A DNA stretch of 64,000 bases from Cryobacterium levicorallinum (GCF_004402405.1 NZ_SOFE01000027.1:32160-96159); one strand, 5' to 3'. Numbered from the stretch's first letter, positions 15,267 through 23,516 are shown. Program-made: numbers and translations. Notes: generated by a model from the sequence alone, not told the origin.

Positions 15267-17600
15267 ATGACACTGACAACTGACCAGTTCGTGCCCACCA
15301 GCGGAGACGACGACGCATCCCAGCTACTGACCGACCAAGAACAGCAGTGGGTCGACAAATTCATGGACGAGACTACCCTCTTCCTCGGGCCAGACCCGGC
15401 CATCATGCGTACTCACGAGATCATGCCGCGCACCGCCTATGAGGAGGAGTGCATCGCGAAGGGCATTGACCCGCTCGAGGTCGACCGGATTCGCAAACGC
15501 CTGGCCGGTGCACTTGACGAGGCCTTCGAGATGTGCGAGAGCATGGGCGCGGCGCCCGGAGCGAAGTGGGCCGACCTCTCCTGCGCGGTCTACACCGCCG
15601 AGGGCGATGTCACGTATCTCTCCAACCGCGGCGTGATCGCCTTCTCCGCGGTGCTGCACCATCCCATCCGCTACATCATGAAGAACTGGAAGGATGAGCC
15701 CACCGTCGGCATCAACCCGGGTGACGGCTTCTTCCACAACGACTCCCGCTTCGGCATGGTGCACAACACCGATCAGTCGATGCTCGTACCGGTCATGCGC
15801 GACGGAATCATCATCGCCTGGGTGGGTGCGACCATCCACGAAGGCGAGAACGGAGCGTGCGAACCAGGTGGTATGCCGTCGGGTTCGGAGTCACCATTCG
15901 ATGACGGTCTGCGTGCCTCGCCGATCAAGATTGTGGAGAAGGGGCACCTGCGGCGCGACCTGCTGACGTTCTTGCAACACTCCACGCGCGACCCGAAGCT
16001 CATGCTCGCCGACATCAAGGTGAAGATGGGCGCCACCCGGCGCATCATGGACACCGTCGACCGGCTCATCGACGAGGTTGGGCAGGAGACCTTCGTCGCG
16101 TCACTTCGCGTCACCGTCGAGGACGTCGAGACTGAGGTACGCCGCCGTATTGGCGAGCTGCCAGACGGCACCGTCACCTTCAATCAGTTCGTGGACTCCA
16201 CGCTTAAGGAGAACATTCTGATCAAGTTCGCCTGCAAGATCACTGTGAAGGGCGAACGAATGATTATCGATCTCACCGGTACCGGCCCCGAGATTCTCAA
16301 TCGGGCCCTCAACTCGCCGCTCGCGTCAACGAAATCTTTCATGTCCCAGGCAGTTCTCTCGTACTGGTGGCCTGACCTGCCTCGCAGCACCGGAGCGTTG
16401 TCGCCCATCGAAATTATCACGGAGGAACATACCTGGGCGGATGCCGGCTACGACGCGCCCGTCGGCCAGTCGCTGCAGGCATCCTTCCGCGGCTTCTCCG
16501 CCCTACAGTCGGCCTTCGCCAAGATGCAGTTCTCATCGCCACAGAAATACTCGAACGTCGTGGCGCCCTGGTTCAACCAGATCAACGATTTTCTCTGGGG
16601 CGGCACCACACAGAACGGTGAGCAGGTCGGTAATCTGTGTGCCGACCTCAACGGCATGGGCGGCGGGGCGAAGGCGTTCCGCGACGGTGAAGACGCCGTG
16701 GCGCCGTTGTTCTGCGCCATGGCCGACCTCGGCGAGCAGGAAGTCATGGAAGAAGAGGTACCGTTCTTGCAACTGGTCAGCAAGCGGCTGGTGCGCGACA
16801 ATCAGGGCTTCGGCAAGTATCGCGGCGGCATGGGTTACGAGATGATGGTGGCCTCTCGCGGTACACCCAGCTGGGGTTTCATGACCGTCACCTCCGGATC
16901 GAAGTTCTCCTCGGTTCCCGGAATGTTCGGAGGGTACGGCTGCCCGGTCTATCCCCTGGCCATGGTCAAGGACATCAACATCTACGACATCATCAAGAAG
17001 GACCCGTCGCAGTTCAACCTTTCGATGGAACGCGTCATGAACGAGCAGCCCTTCGAGGGCGGCGATTACCAGACCGGACACATGGGGCTGCAGTTCGACG
17101 TGGCCAAGGAGGGCGAACTCTACATGATCGCCCAGGGCGCCGGCGGTGGCTACGGCGACGTGCTAGAGCGCGACCCCGAACTCGTCGTGACCGACCTTGA
17201 GCTGGACAGAATCTCGGCCCAGGTCGCCACGAACGTTTACGGCGTCGTCTGGGAAGCTGACACTTTCGTGGTGTATGAGCAGGCAACGATTGAATTGCGG
17301 GCCCAGATGCGCCAAGATCGCATCAGTCGCGGCAAGCCGTACAAGGAGTTTGTTGCGGAGTTCGTTCAAGAAGAGCCGCCTAAGGACCTGCTTTACTACG
17401 GCTCGTGGGGCCAGGACAACAACGAGGAATTGCTGGCGACGCACTGGGGCAAAATTGAGCCCGAGCGGGTCAAGGGCAAGATCGGAGATTTACCCCTCAT
17501 CATGGTGCCCGACCGCCGAGTTCTGAAAATCAGCAAGCTCGAGGCGCGCGTGCGCGAACTTGAGCAGAAGTACGGCGAAGTGGCCGTGCACAAGTCCTAA
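15267..17600 (+). CDS. acxB: Acetone carboxylase alpha subunit (HyuB type)
   Basis: 777 residues with the HyuB/hydantoinase B fold seen throughout. G-D-G-F-F-H-N-D-S-R-F-G (about 153) carries the His/Asp metal ligands, and G-G-G-A-K-A-F-R-D-G lies in the mid region. Length and sequence match AcxB, the subunit carrying the manganese centre where acetone is carboxylated. ATG at 15267 is used; AAAGGAG lies ten bases before it, and a TTG at 15258 is too close to the ribosome site. A strong terminator follows 13 bases after the stop. Confidence 0.93.
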   Translation: MTLTTDQFVPTSGDDDASQLLTDQEQQWVDKFMDETTLFLGPDPAIMRTHEIMPRTAYEEECIAKGIDPLEVDRIRKRLAGALDEAFEMCESMGAAPGAKWADLSCAVYTAEGDVTYLSNRGVIAFSAVLHHPIRYIMKNWKDEPTVGINPGDGFFHNDSRFGMVHNTDQSMLVPVMRDGIIIAWVGATIHEGENGACEPGGMPSGSESPFDDGLRASPIKIVEKGHLRRDLLTFLQHSTRDPKLMLADIKVKMGATRRIMDTVDRLIDEVGQETFVASLRVTVEDVETEVRRRIGELPDGTVTFNQFVDSTLKENILIKFACKITVKGERMIIDLTGTGPEILNRALNSPLASTKSFMSQAVLSYWWPDLPRSTGALSPIEIITEEHTWADAGYDAPVGQSLQASFRGFSALQSAFAKMQFSSPQKYSNVVAPWFNQINDFLWGGTTQNGEQVGNLCADLNGMGGGAKAFRDGEDAVAPLFCAMADLGEQEVMEEEVPFLQLVSKRLVRDNQGFGKYRGGMGYEMMVASRGTPSWGFMTVTSGSKFSSVPGMFGGYGCPVYPLAMVKDINIYDIIKKDPSQFNLSMERVMNEQPFEGGDYQTGHMGLQFDVAKEGELYMIAQGAGGGYGDVLERDPELVVTDLELDRISAQVATNVYGVVWEADTFVVYEQATIELRAQMRQDRISRGKPYKEFVAEFVQEEPPKDLLYYGSWGQDNNEELLATHWGKIEPERVKGKIGDLPLIMVPDRRVLKISKLEARVRELEQKYGEVAVHKS

Positions 17601-17612
17601 TTTTCACCAGCT

Positions 17613-17664
17613 GACCCGGGCTGCGGGACCGTCTCCTTACGGTCCCGCAGCCCGGGTCGATTTT
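17613..17664 (+). terminator. Strong hairpin after acxB
   Basis: Arms of 19 bases beginning GACCCGGGCTGCGGGACCG and ending in the exact complement (17641-17659) enclose an 8-base loop, followed by GATTTTCTT. This is a textbook intrinsic terminator. It may only partly stop transcription, because the next gene starts 30 bases later on the same strand. Confidence 0.9.
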
Positions 17665-17688
17665 CTTGATTGATCGATGGGAGACACC

Positions 17689-18489
17689 GTGACCGTTTCA
17701 TTGAATGAACTGCTGGCCGAGCCAACGTCGGGCCGCCGTCGCGCGGTCGTGCTGGACAGCCACGACTATGCCCAATCCGTTTTTCTGCAGGGCAAGCCGG
17801 TGCCGTGGCAGGAGCCGATGGCCTTCGCGAACTTCTTCGGCCAGGTGCAGGGCGTGCTGAAGTCCGACCTGGCCCTGCTCAGCCTCGACCGGTTCTACGC
17901 CCAGCGGGTCGCCGCCGACCCTGCGCTTCAGGCAGCGATGGGCGCCAAAACCCGCACCGGCTATGCCCTGCGTACCCTGCTCGGTAATGCCGAGACGACG
18001 GCGTACGTGATTGAACTGGCCACCCTCTTTAGCCAGACCCAGCGGGTACCGGTCGTGCTGCAGATTCCGTCGCCGATGCAGTGGCTGGCACTCACGCATC
18101 CGTTTTCGGGGTCGAACGATGTGTCCGGGCTCGACCCCGACAACGCCGAAAACGCGTCAATGTATGTTGCCGACTGGCTGCGCGGGTTCGCCGCGCTGCC
18201 GCTGATCGCCGTGCTGCTCGACGACCGCGGCCCGGCTGTTGGCGGGGTACCTTTGTCGACCTATTCTCCAGTCGCCAACGTGACCGACCACTACCGGTGG
18301 GCGCTCGGCCAGCGACACGACGACCACGTCGAGCTGCACGGCAGCCAGCTGAGCGGAGCGGTGATCAGCGCGGAGTTCTGGTCGTCCGACTCCGGCACGC
18401 TGCTGCCCGACGGCGATTTTCTGGTGGGCGAGGTGCCGCGCCAGGCGGTTCCCGAGCAGGTGCTGAGCCGTATTACGGCGCTGGACTAG
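17689..18489 (+). CDS. Uncharacterised protein downstream of acetone carboxylase
   Basis: 266 residues from a GTG at 17689, which sits five bases after GGGAG (17679-17683). An ATG at 17677 would add four residues and place that ribosome site inside the gene. No signal peptide or membrane helix is visible. A V-V-L-Q-I-P-S-P-M-Q-W-L segment and alternating hydrophobic strands are compatible with an alpha/beta barrel of the type seen in cobalamin-independent methionine synthase or uroporphyrinogen decarboxylase relatives, but no catalytic motif was recognised. Its position suggests a link to ketone metabolism. Function unknown. Confidence 0.75.
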   Translation: MTVSLNELLAEPTSGRRRAVVLDSHDYAQSVFLQGKPVPWQEPMAFANFFGQVQGVLKSDLALLSLDRFYAQRVAADPALQAAMGAKTRTGYALRTLLGNAETTAYVIELATLFSQTQRVPVVLQIPSPMQWLALTHPFSGSNDVSGLDPDNAENASMYVADWLRGFAALPLIAVLLDDRGPAVGGVPLSTYSPVANVTDHYRWALGQRHDDHVELHGSQLSGAVISAEFWSSDSGTLLPDGDFLVGEVPRQAVPEQVLSRITALD

Positions 18490-18559
18490 GCGGCGCCTTT
18501 GTCGGGTGAGGCATCAGACATCCGTTGTCACCTCGATGTCATAGGCCCAGGGTGTACAG

Positions 18560-18597
18560 GGGGCCCGGCCGAGCAGACGTTCGCTCGGCCGGGCCCC
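18560..18597. terminator. Bidirectional hairpin between convergent units
   Basis: Fifteen-base perfect arms (18560-18574 and 18583-18597, GGGGCCCGGCCGAGC and complement) enclose an 8-base loop. It lies between the end of the unknown gene on the plus strand and the end of the rhodopsin relic on the minus strand. No T run flanks it, so it may act as a transcript end or as an RNA-stabilising element. Confidence 0.65.
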
Positions 18598-18610
18598 GAT
18601 GACGTTCGCC

Positions 18611-18868
18611 CTATTTCACGACGTCCGCGGGCTTGATCGACCGAGACAATTCCCCGGCGTCCTCGACGGACAGTTCCTCCAGCGCGAATGCCGGGTCGTC
18701 GGCAAAGGATTTCATCCGCGCAATCTGGAAGATAATGAGCCCATAGAGCGCCTTCGCCAGAATGTCGGCTATCGAGTATCCGAGTTGCTTACCGACCCAG
18801 GCGTCTCCACCGCTCACACCGATGGCCGGAAGCAGGTACGCGATCGGATAGACACCCCAGGTCAGAAT
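18611..18868 (-). pseudogene. 3' fragment of a second rhodopsin gene
   Basis: The minus strand encodes about 85 residues matching helices F and G and the cytoplasmic tail of the intact rhodopsin at 1704-2546. It reads T-W-G-V-Y-P-I-A-Y-L-L-P, a loop, then G-Y-S-I-A-D-I-L-A-K with the retinal lysine, and R-M-K-S-F-A-D-D in the tail. Roughly two thirds of residues are identical to the intact copy. Homology stops abruptly at about 18868; upstream sequence is unrelated and contains no helices A-E. It cannot form a working pump. The reading frame is still clean, so the loss is recent or the fragment is tolerated. It may be the remains of a duplicated or replaced rhodopsin. Confidence 0.88.
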
Positions 18869-18976
18869 TTTGCTGTGAGAAACGGCGCCCAGATTGTGCA
18901 CCACCACAGGGACAAAGTGTGACCGGCACTTAGCGGGGCCCTGGCCTGATGCGGCGCGGGTCCCGGCTGGCTGTGG

Positions 18977-19699
18977 TCAGGCAGAGCGACGGCGGCCTAC
19001 GGCTGCTTCCTGCTCGAGCGGGGTGGCCGCGGCCAGTGGAACGTTGAGAAAGTCGACTACCGGTTGAAACGCCCGAAACCGTTCAATGACGAGGTCGGTG
19101 AAATTCTCGTCGAGCGCGACGTCGCCGGGCAGGTGGCCGACCAGCGCCCAGCTGCGATTGAGCAAAAGGTCAGCCGCCGGATGGCCGACCGGGAAGCCGC
19201 GCGGCGGGCGGATGAGCTTGTTGCCGCCGAACGGTTGCGCCAGTTGTGTGAGCGCGGGCGTGGCGAGCAGAGAGCGCAGCTCTCCGTGGTGGTCGAGCAC
19301 GTAGTCGCGGATGGCCCGTAGCTGCGGTGGCGGCGGGCTGTAGGCACCGCCGGCCACCATGACGCTGCGCACACCCACCTGCAGAAAGTATCCCGCTCCC
19401 CCAGCCTTCTCCAGTCCACGGGGTGGCCAGTGGGCAGCGAGATGAGTCTTATACGGCGACTTGTCGTTCGAGAATCGAACGTCACGATAGATGCGCATCA
19501 TGGCCTTGTTCGGCGGGCGCACACACTCGGCCGCGAAGTCGCCCAACGCAAGGTTGATTCGCTCGATGACCGCAAGCATCCGGTCTTTCAACTCGTGCTC
19601 GTAAATCGCTTTGTGCTCCTGGAACCAATCGCGTTCGTTGCGATGCTCGAGTTCGTCGAGAAAGTCGAATGTCCGTTCGTTGAAGTGAGGGCCCACCAC
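18977..19699 (-). CDS. DUF2461 family protein
   Basis: 240 residues. The start F-N-E-R-T-F-D-F-L-D-E-L, then N-E-R-D-W-F-Q-E-H-K, R-I-Y-R-D-V-R-F-S-N-D-K-S-P-Y-K-T-H and G-A-G-Y-F-L-Q are the hallmark blocks of DUF2461 (TIGR02453). The family is cytosolic and of unknown function. It lies seven bases upstream, in transcript order, of nothing else; the HhH-GPD gene precedes it on the same strand with a six-base gap, so the two are probably cotranscribed. Confidence 0.9.
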   Translation of the reverse strand: MVGPHFNERTFDFLDELEHRNERDWFQEHKAIYEHELKDRMLAVIERINLALGDFAAECVRPPNKAMMRIYRDVRFSNDKSPYKTHLAAHWPPRGLEKAGGAGYFLQVGVRSVMVAGGAYSPPPPQLRAIRDYVLDHHGELRSLLATPALTQLAQPFGGNKLIRPPRGFPVGHPAADLLLNRSWALVGHLPGDVALDENFTDLVIERFRAFQPVVDFLNVPLAAATPLEQEAAVGRRRSA

Positions 19700-19705
19700 G
19701 CGAGA

Positions 19706-20275
19706 CTACGCCTTCGCGGCTGCCTTAGCGGCGCGCTTGGTCTCGCGCACGCGAGTGAGCGATTCGGGGTCGACAATGTCGGCCACCGATCGGTATGACC
19801 CTTCCTCCCCATAGGGAGCGGATGCTTCGCGCCAGCCGGCCGCGTCGACTCCGAGTCGTTTACCGAGGAGTGCGAGAAAAATCCTCGCTTTCTGTTCGCC
19901 AAACCCGGGCAGTGACTTCAGCCGACGGAATATTTCCTTGCCGTCGGGATCGCCCTCCGTCCAGATCGAGGCGGTGCAGCCGTTCCAGTTGCTCATGATG
20001 GCCCCGGCCACCGATTGGGTACGCGCCGCCATCGAACCCGGGTAGCGGTGCACGGCCGGTGACGCGCGGAACATCTCGGCGAAGGCATCCGTGTCGAAGT
20101 CGGCGATCACTTTCGGATCAAGGGTGCCGATCCGTTCGCGAATCTTGGCCGGACCGGCAAAAGCCGTTTCCATCGCAACCTGCTGGTCGAGCAGCATTCC
20201 GATGAGCAGCGCGAACGGATTCTCACTGAGGAGGGCGTCGGCGGTGTCATCGCCGGTGATGTGCAGCGTCGTCAT
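19706..20275 (-). CDS. HhH-GPD type base-excision repair protein
   Basis: 189 residues. F-A-L-L-I-G-M-L-L-D-Q-Q-V (about 20-32) and the helix-hairpin-helix segment L-K-S-L-P-G-F-G-E-Q-K-A-R (about 124-136) are typical of the compact actinobacterial HhH-GPD proteins related to endonuclease III and AlkA. No iron-sulphur cysteine cluster is present. The C-terminus is Lys/Ala-rich. Start is ATG 20275; longer starts add an unrelated stretch. The presumed role is removal of damaged bases; the lesion is unknown. Confidence 0.82.
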   Translation of the reverse strand: MTTLHITGDDTADALLSENPFALLIGMLLDQQVAMETAFAGPAKIRERIGTLDPKVIADFDTDAFAEMFRASPAVHRYPGSMAARTQSVAGAIMSNWNGCTASIWTEGDPDGKEIFRRLKSLPGFGEQKARIFLALLGKRLGVDAAGWREASAPYGEEGSYRSVADIVDPESLTRVRETKRAAKAAAKA

Positions 20276-20342
20276 GGGAATCAGTCTGCCACCGCCACCC
20301 TGTGCAGCCGACCCGGTACGGCCCGGTTCACGACGGACGGGG

Positions 20343-20798
20343 CTATCGGCGCCCACGCAGCGCCCGACGGAGTACTGTGCTCGCCCCGGTCGCCCACAGT
20401 GCCCACAGCACGAGAAGCGGCTGGAACAACAGTCGGATGAAGCGGCTTTGGTCGGTGTCGAGGCCGAACGCGTCGGTCTTCGTCAGGTACTGCGAGATGT
20501 TTCCGGGGAAGATGGCGATGAAGAAGGCCGCTACCACGAATCCGACCAGCACACGCTGCTTCGCGGCGACGAGGAGGGCCACGCCGAGGGTGATCTCCAC
20601 CACCCCGGAGCCGAGCACGACGAGGTCGTCGTTCAGCGGTACCCACTCCGGCACCTGTGCCTGGAAATCGTCACGCGCGACCGTGAGGTGGGTGGCTCCG
20701 GCACCGGCCAGGACCAGTCCGAGCGCGATCCGTGCCGCCGTGCGTGGGATCGACCCGGTGCGGGAGGTACGGGATCTCTGCTTGGCCGTCTCAGTCAT
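20343..20798 (-). CDS. DoxX-like integral membrane protein
   Basis: 151 residues with four hydrophobic helices. The first block R-I-A-L-G-L-V-L-A-G-A-G-A-T-H-L, the G-S-G-V-V-E-I-T-L-G-V-A-L-L segment and the N-I-S-Q-Y-L-T-K-T-D-A-F-G-L-D loop match small DoxX/DoxD-like membrane proteins of actinobacteria. The exact role is unknown; relatives have been linked to thiol and oxidative stress. The 170 bases upstream hold no recognisable feature. Confidence 0.78.
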   Translation of the reverse strand: MTETAKQRSRTSRTGSIPRTAARIALGLVLAGAGATHLTVARDDFQAQVPEWVPLNDDLVVLGSGVVEITLGVALLVAAKQRVLVGFVVAAFFIAIFPGNISQYLTKTDAFGLDTDQSRFIRLLFQPLLVLWALWATGASTVLRRALRGRR

Positions 20799-20968
20799 GC
20801 CAGAACGCTAACACTCGACGCAGTCAACCGACGCAATTCCATCGGACGAGCGGCCGCTCGGGTGGCGGTGGACTTCTTTTGGGGGCACTGCGTCCACGCG
20901 CAGACCGCGCCGAGCCTCACTTCGTCGTGCAGTCGGGCGGACTATCGTGCGACGGGGCAACGAGTTCG

Positions 20969-21643
20969 CTACTCCCGGCCGTCCTCGAGCGGGATGAGCA
21001 TGGTGCGGAACGGACCGGCAACGGCGTGGAGGTCCCAGATGCGATCAGCGACGCCATCGATGCCGTTGGCAAGCTGAAGCTGGGGGATGCCGCCGGGGAT
21101 CACCAGTTGGTTAACCCGGATACCGTCACCCTCTAGGGCATCGTGCAGCATCTCGCCGTAGGCGCTCTCGGCGGGGAAGGCGATCGACGTGCCGGCGAAG
21201 CCGGCGCGCGCCTGCACCGAGGTCCCGCCGTTAATCAGGATGATGCTGCCGCTTCCTGCCAGACGCATTCCCGGCAGCACCGTGCGCACGGCGTGGATGA
21301 GTCCGAGGGCCGAGAACTGCAATGCCTCCAGCGCCAGCTCAGGAGTCATCTCCAGCACCGACTTCAGGTAGTCGCGCGACGGGAGAGGACTGTACTGCAG
21401 CGCAGTAATGGGACCGAGCTCTGCCGCGGCACGTGCAAGGGCAGCTTCGAGCGACGCGGGCGTGCGGACATCCGCAGCGTAACCACTCGCGGTGAAGCCG
21501 GCATCGGTCAGCTCGGCTGCCATAGCGTCCAGCTTCGACTGGTTCCTGGATATCAGGGCAAGCGAGAAGCCCTCGCGCCCGAACCGGCGCGCAACCGCTG
21601 CGCCGAGTCCCGGTCCGGCTCCGATGATGGCGATGACAGGCAC
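20969..21643 (-). CDS. Short-chain dehydrogenase/reductase family protein
   Basis: 224 residues. I-I-G-A-G-P-G-L-G-A-A-V-A-R-R-F (about 5-20) is a G-x-G-x-x-x-G cofactor site. The usual catalytic Y-x-x-x-K is altered: the region reads A-Y-G-E-M-L-H, with Y but without the expected lysine four residues on. Activity is thus uncertain; the protein belongs to the divergent actinobacterial SDRs. The GTG at 21643 sits seven bases after AAGGAG and was preferred to an upstream ATG that would add 29 residues. The oldest-looking ychF-type repeat lies about 57 bases upstream. Confidence 0.82.
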   Translation of the reverse strand: MPVIAIIGAGPGLGAAVARRFGREGFSLALISRNQSKLDAMAAELTDAGFTASGYAADVRTPASLEAALARAAAELGPITALQYSPLPSRDYLKSVLEMTPELALEALQFSALGLIHAVRTVLPGMRLAGSGSIILINGGTSVQARAGFAGTSIAFPAESAYGEMLHDALEGDGIRVNQLVIPGGIPQLQLANGIDGVADRIWDLHAVAGPFRTMLIPLEDGRE

Positions 21644-21699
21644 GATGGTCTCCTTCGATTGATGCTCTCGTGACGAATATCGCAAGAAACTTGAGCCTA

Positions 21700-21726
21700 A
21701 GCGTTGAACCTGAAATCCAGCACGTT
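21700..21726. repeat. ychF-terminus repeat, copy D (left edge of island, most diverged)
   Basis: On the minus strand this reads W-N-V-L-D-F-R-F-N-A-stop and aligns over 27 bases with the true end of ychF. Ends are AACGT and ACGCT, an imperfect form of the inverted ends seen in the other copies. It marks the boundary between the SDR gene and the accessory island. Confidence 0.6.
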
Positions 21727-21904
21727 CCAACGGCTGCCTGCATGAAGTCCGGAGACTGCGGCACGCGCATTCAGGGATGCATTGACGCGATGACTAGTCC
21801 GACGTCGCACGGGTACGGGGCCCGTCTTTCGAACAGCCGCCCCAGTTGGGCGAAGTCTCGCGCCCCCAACGCATTGTGCGCAACTACCTTGATCGAAGAA
21901 TCTG

Positions 21905-22225
21905 TCACGCGACCTTCAGCGGTGTGATCGATGCAACCTTGTCCCGCAGCGCCCGGCGCTCGCGACGCAGCTCATAGTTGGACTGCAGGTTCATCCAGAA
22001 CTCTTCCGATGTTCCGAAGTACCGCGCCAGGCGGATCGCCGTGTCGGCCGTAATGCCCCGCTTGCCGTGCACGATCTCATTGATCCGGCGCGGCGGCACC
22101 CCAATGCTGACCGCGAGCTTGTTCTGCGTGATCCCGAATCCATCGATGAAGTCCTCCATCAGGATCTCTCCCGGATGGATCGGCTCGATCGAGTCGTTCT
22201 CAGTGGTAGTCGACGAGTTCGACAT
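21905..22225 (-). CDS. higA: HigA-type antitoxin
   Basis: 106 residues. I-H-P-G-E-I-L-M-E-D-F (about 16-26) and the XRE helix-turn-helix K-L-A-V-S-I-G-V-P-P-R-R-I-N-E-I-V-H-G-K-R are diagnostic of the HigA/VapI family, followed by A-R-Y-F-G-T-S-E-E-F-W-M-N-L-Q. It neutralises HigB and represses its own operon. It overlaps higB by 26 bases with higB first, the usual toxin-first order of higBA. It lies within the ychF-linked island. Confidence 0.95.
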   Translation of the reverse strand: MSNSSTTTENDSIEPIHPGEILMEDFIDGFGITQNKLAVSIGVPPRRINEIVHGKRGITADTAIRLARYFGTSEEFWMNLQSNYELRRERRALRDKVASITPLKVA

Positions 22226-22481
22226 GGTCTGCTCCTCCTTCTCTCCAGACGAAGCAGATGCGCCACTGGACGTTCACCCGGATGTTGTACTGACCTCGAC
22301 GGTCCCCGACCAGCTGTTCCAAACGATTGCCCGGAGGGATCCGAAGGTCCTCAAGATCCTTGGCCGCATTGACCAACTCGAGTTTCCGCAGGGTCGCTCG
22401 CTGCACCGCGCGGTCGACACCCTTGACGTACTGCTCATGCCAGATCTTTCCAGTGTCCTTGATACCGAAAGACCTGATCAC
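22200..22481 (-). CDS. higB: HigB-type toxin (RelE superfamily mRNA interferase)
   Basis: 93 residues. The blocks M-I-R-S-F, then R-K-L-E-L-V-N-A-A-K-D-L-E-D-L-R-I-P-P-G-N-R-L-E (in order), and W-R-I-C-F-V-W with a terminal V-E-L-V-D-Y-H match HigB/plasmid-maintenance killer proteins. These cleave mRNA on the ribosome. It is first in the operon and overlaps higA. An AT-rich dyad just upstream is a probable operator. Its stabilising effect would help keep the surrounding cassette in the chromosome. Confidence 0.95.
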   Translation of the reverse strand: MIRSFGIKDTGKIWHEQYVKGVDRAVQRATLRKLELVNAAKDLEDLRIPPGNRLEQLVGDRRGQYNIRVNVQWRICFVWREGGADHVELVDYH

Positions 22482-22490
22482 ACGATCAGT

Positions 22491-22522
22491 CTATAACGCA
22501 TCGCGTCAATAACGCTATACGT
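22491..22522. promoter_or_regulatory. Probable higBA operator/promoter dyad
   Basis: Immediately upstream of higB, the plus strand has TATAACGC followed 10 bases later by TAACGCTATA, an imperfect inverted repeat in an AT-rich setting. HigA proteins bind such dyads to repress the operon. The dyad abuts repeat copy C. Confidence 0.45.
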
Positions 22523-22559
22523 TAAACCTGAACTCCACCGGATTCCGTGACAAAGCAAC
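22515..22559. repeat. ychF-terminus repeat, copy C
   Basis: On the minus strand it reads R-N-P-V-E-F-R-F-N-V-stop. It shares with copy B a further upstream block GTTGCTT-x-GT-x-ACGGAA, so the repeat is about 45 bases long. It begins right after the stop codon of the unknown gene at 22561-22986 and separates it from the higBA promoter. Confidence 0.8.
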
Positions 22560-22560
22560 T

Positions 22561-22986
22561 TCACGCCTGGCGATCGAGGCGCTCGTCATCGTCCGGTGTG
22601 ATGACCATTCCTTCATGCGTCACTGTCGCTCCGAGCACCTCGCCGTGCTTGTCGAGGAACACCACATCAACATCACCCAGCTCGGTCCAGGGCTCCGTGC
22701 TCGCAACATCAGGGAAGATGCCTCCCAGACCGTCGAGCGCCTGAATGATTTCGCGGTCGTAGGCGAACCTACGCTTCACCGCGGTGAGGCGCTGTCGCGC
22801 GTAGCCGTTCCCAGGCTTAACACCGACAGTTCTCGTCGATTCCAGGTGCGCCAGTTGCGCGACCAGCGGGTGACCGTCGTCACCGTTGTTAAAGACCAGT
22901 TCTATATGGGCAATTCTGGCTCGCAGCGACTGCATCCATTCCCTCTGCGCATCACGCATGATGGACTGTCCCGATCCAGAAACCAT
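22561..22986 (-). CDS. Unknown 141-residue cassette protein
   Basis: ATG at 22986 preceded by GAGGAG at nine bases. The product is soluble, with no signal peptide, membrane helix or recognised motif. The N-terminal half is helical and charged (M-Q-S-L-R-A-R-I-A-H-I-E-L-V). The C-terminal half contains a short beta-rich stretch V-D-V-V-F-L-D-K-H-G-E-V-L and an acidic tail. It lies alone between repeat copies B and C, with copy C starting a few bases after its stop. Base composition is less GC-biased than the flanking housekeeping genes. Confidence 0.7.
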   Translation of the reverse strand: MVSGSGQSIMRDAQREWMQSLRARIAHIELVFNNGDDGHPLVAQLAHLESTRTVGVKPGNGYARQRLTAVKRRFAYDREIIQALDGLGGIFPDVASTEPWTELGDVDVVFLDKHGEVLGATVTHEGMVITPDDDERLDRQA

Positions 22987-23273
22987 GGCCTTGTTCTCCT
23001 CTCGCGACCGGCGTTCGCGTCGCGGTCACGCAGGCACGGGACGACGATCAGCTATCTGCGCATGTCACTCCTCGCAGGGAGTCAAATTGTATACGCCGGC
23101 CCAGTACGAGCTCAAACGTTGAAGCGGAACTCCACCACGTTCCGTCACTAAGCAACGTTACGACAGGAGTCGGTTCACCAGCGCGCAGTACGACCTCAGC
23201 GGCACGGTATTCGTCAGCCACGGCCCGTGAATTGCGTCGATTCATCTTGGGGCCCTCGGGAGGCGGAACGAGA
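22987..23273. other. Gene-poor stretch with repeat B and a coding remnant
   Basis: No complete gene seen. On the minus strand a stretch after a TGA codes for 27 residues ending N-R-L-L-S-stop just before repeat B (about 23157-23240). This looks like the C-terminus of a lost cassette gene, following the same gene-stop-repeat order as the neighbouring modules. Confidence 0.35.
23112..23156. repeat. ychF-terminus repeat, copy B
   Basis: On the minus strand it reads [14 protein letters not shown]. The 27-base core (23115-23141) starts AACGT and ends ACGTT, exact inverted ends. The 5' extension GTTGCTTAGTGACGG is shared with copy C. Confidence 0.85.
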
Positions 23274-23516
23274 ATGAGCGACATCACGCCAGCGCGCGAT
23301 CTCGTCCCGGATCGATATGCCAGTTTTCCCATGCTGCGATTGTTCCTCCCGCTGATCGACGCCAACGATCAGACGCGCCGATGGTCGTCCTATCTCGACG
23401 ACGGAATCGAGCTGACCGGCTCCACGGATTGGTTCGAACTCTGGAATCGGCATAAGAAGTCCCATGGGGCATTCGAGCCCGATAGGGGCGTGCACACTCA
23501 GAACGAGACACTGAAT
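23274..23516 (+). pseudogene. Possible truncated plus-strand cassette gene
   Basis: An ATG at 23274, ten bases after GGGAGG, opens a frame with protein-like composition (M-L-R-L-F-L-P-L-I-D-A-N-D, then D-W-F-E-L-W-N-R-H-K-K). The frame stays open to 23990, but beyond about 23510 it runs antisense to the lipoprotein gene and loses coding character. The change falls at a degenerate ychF-type repeat, so the true 3' end was probably replaced. No family was recognised. Confidence 0.35.

Noticed and set aside
18611..18907. The rhodopsin fragment as a functional short protein
   Set aside because: It lacks helices A-E, including the proton acceptor and donor, so it cannot bind retinal as a pump.
21780..21930. 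A 45-codon minus frame starting with a GTG overlapping the higA stop
   Set aside because: It has a weak ribosome site, but no family resemblance and ends without further support; too short to call beside a repeat boundary.
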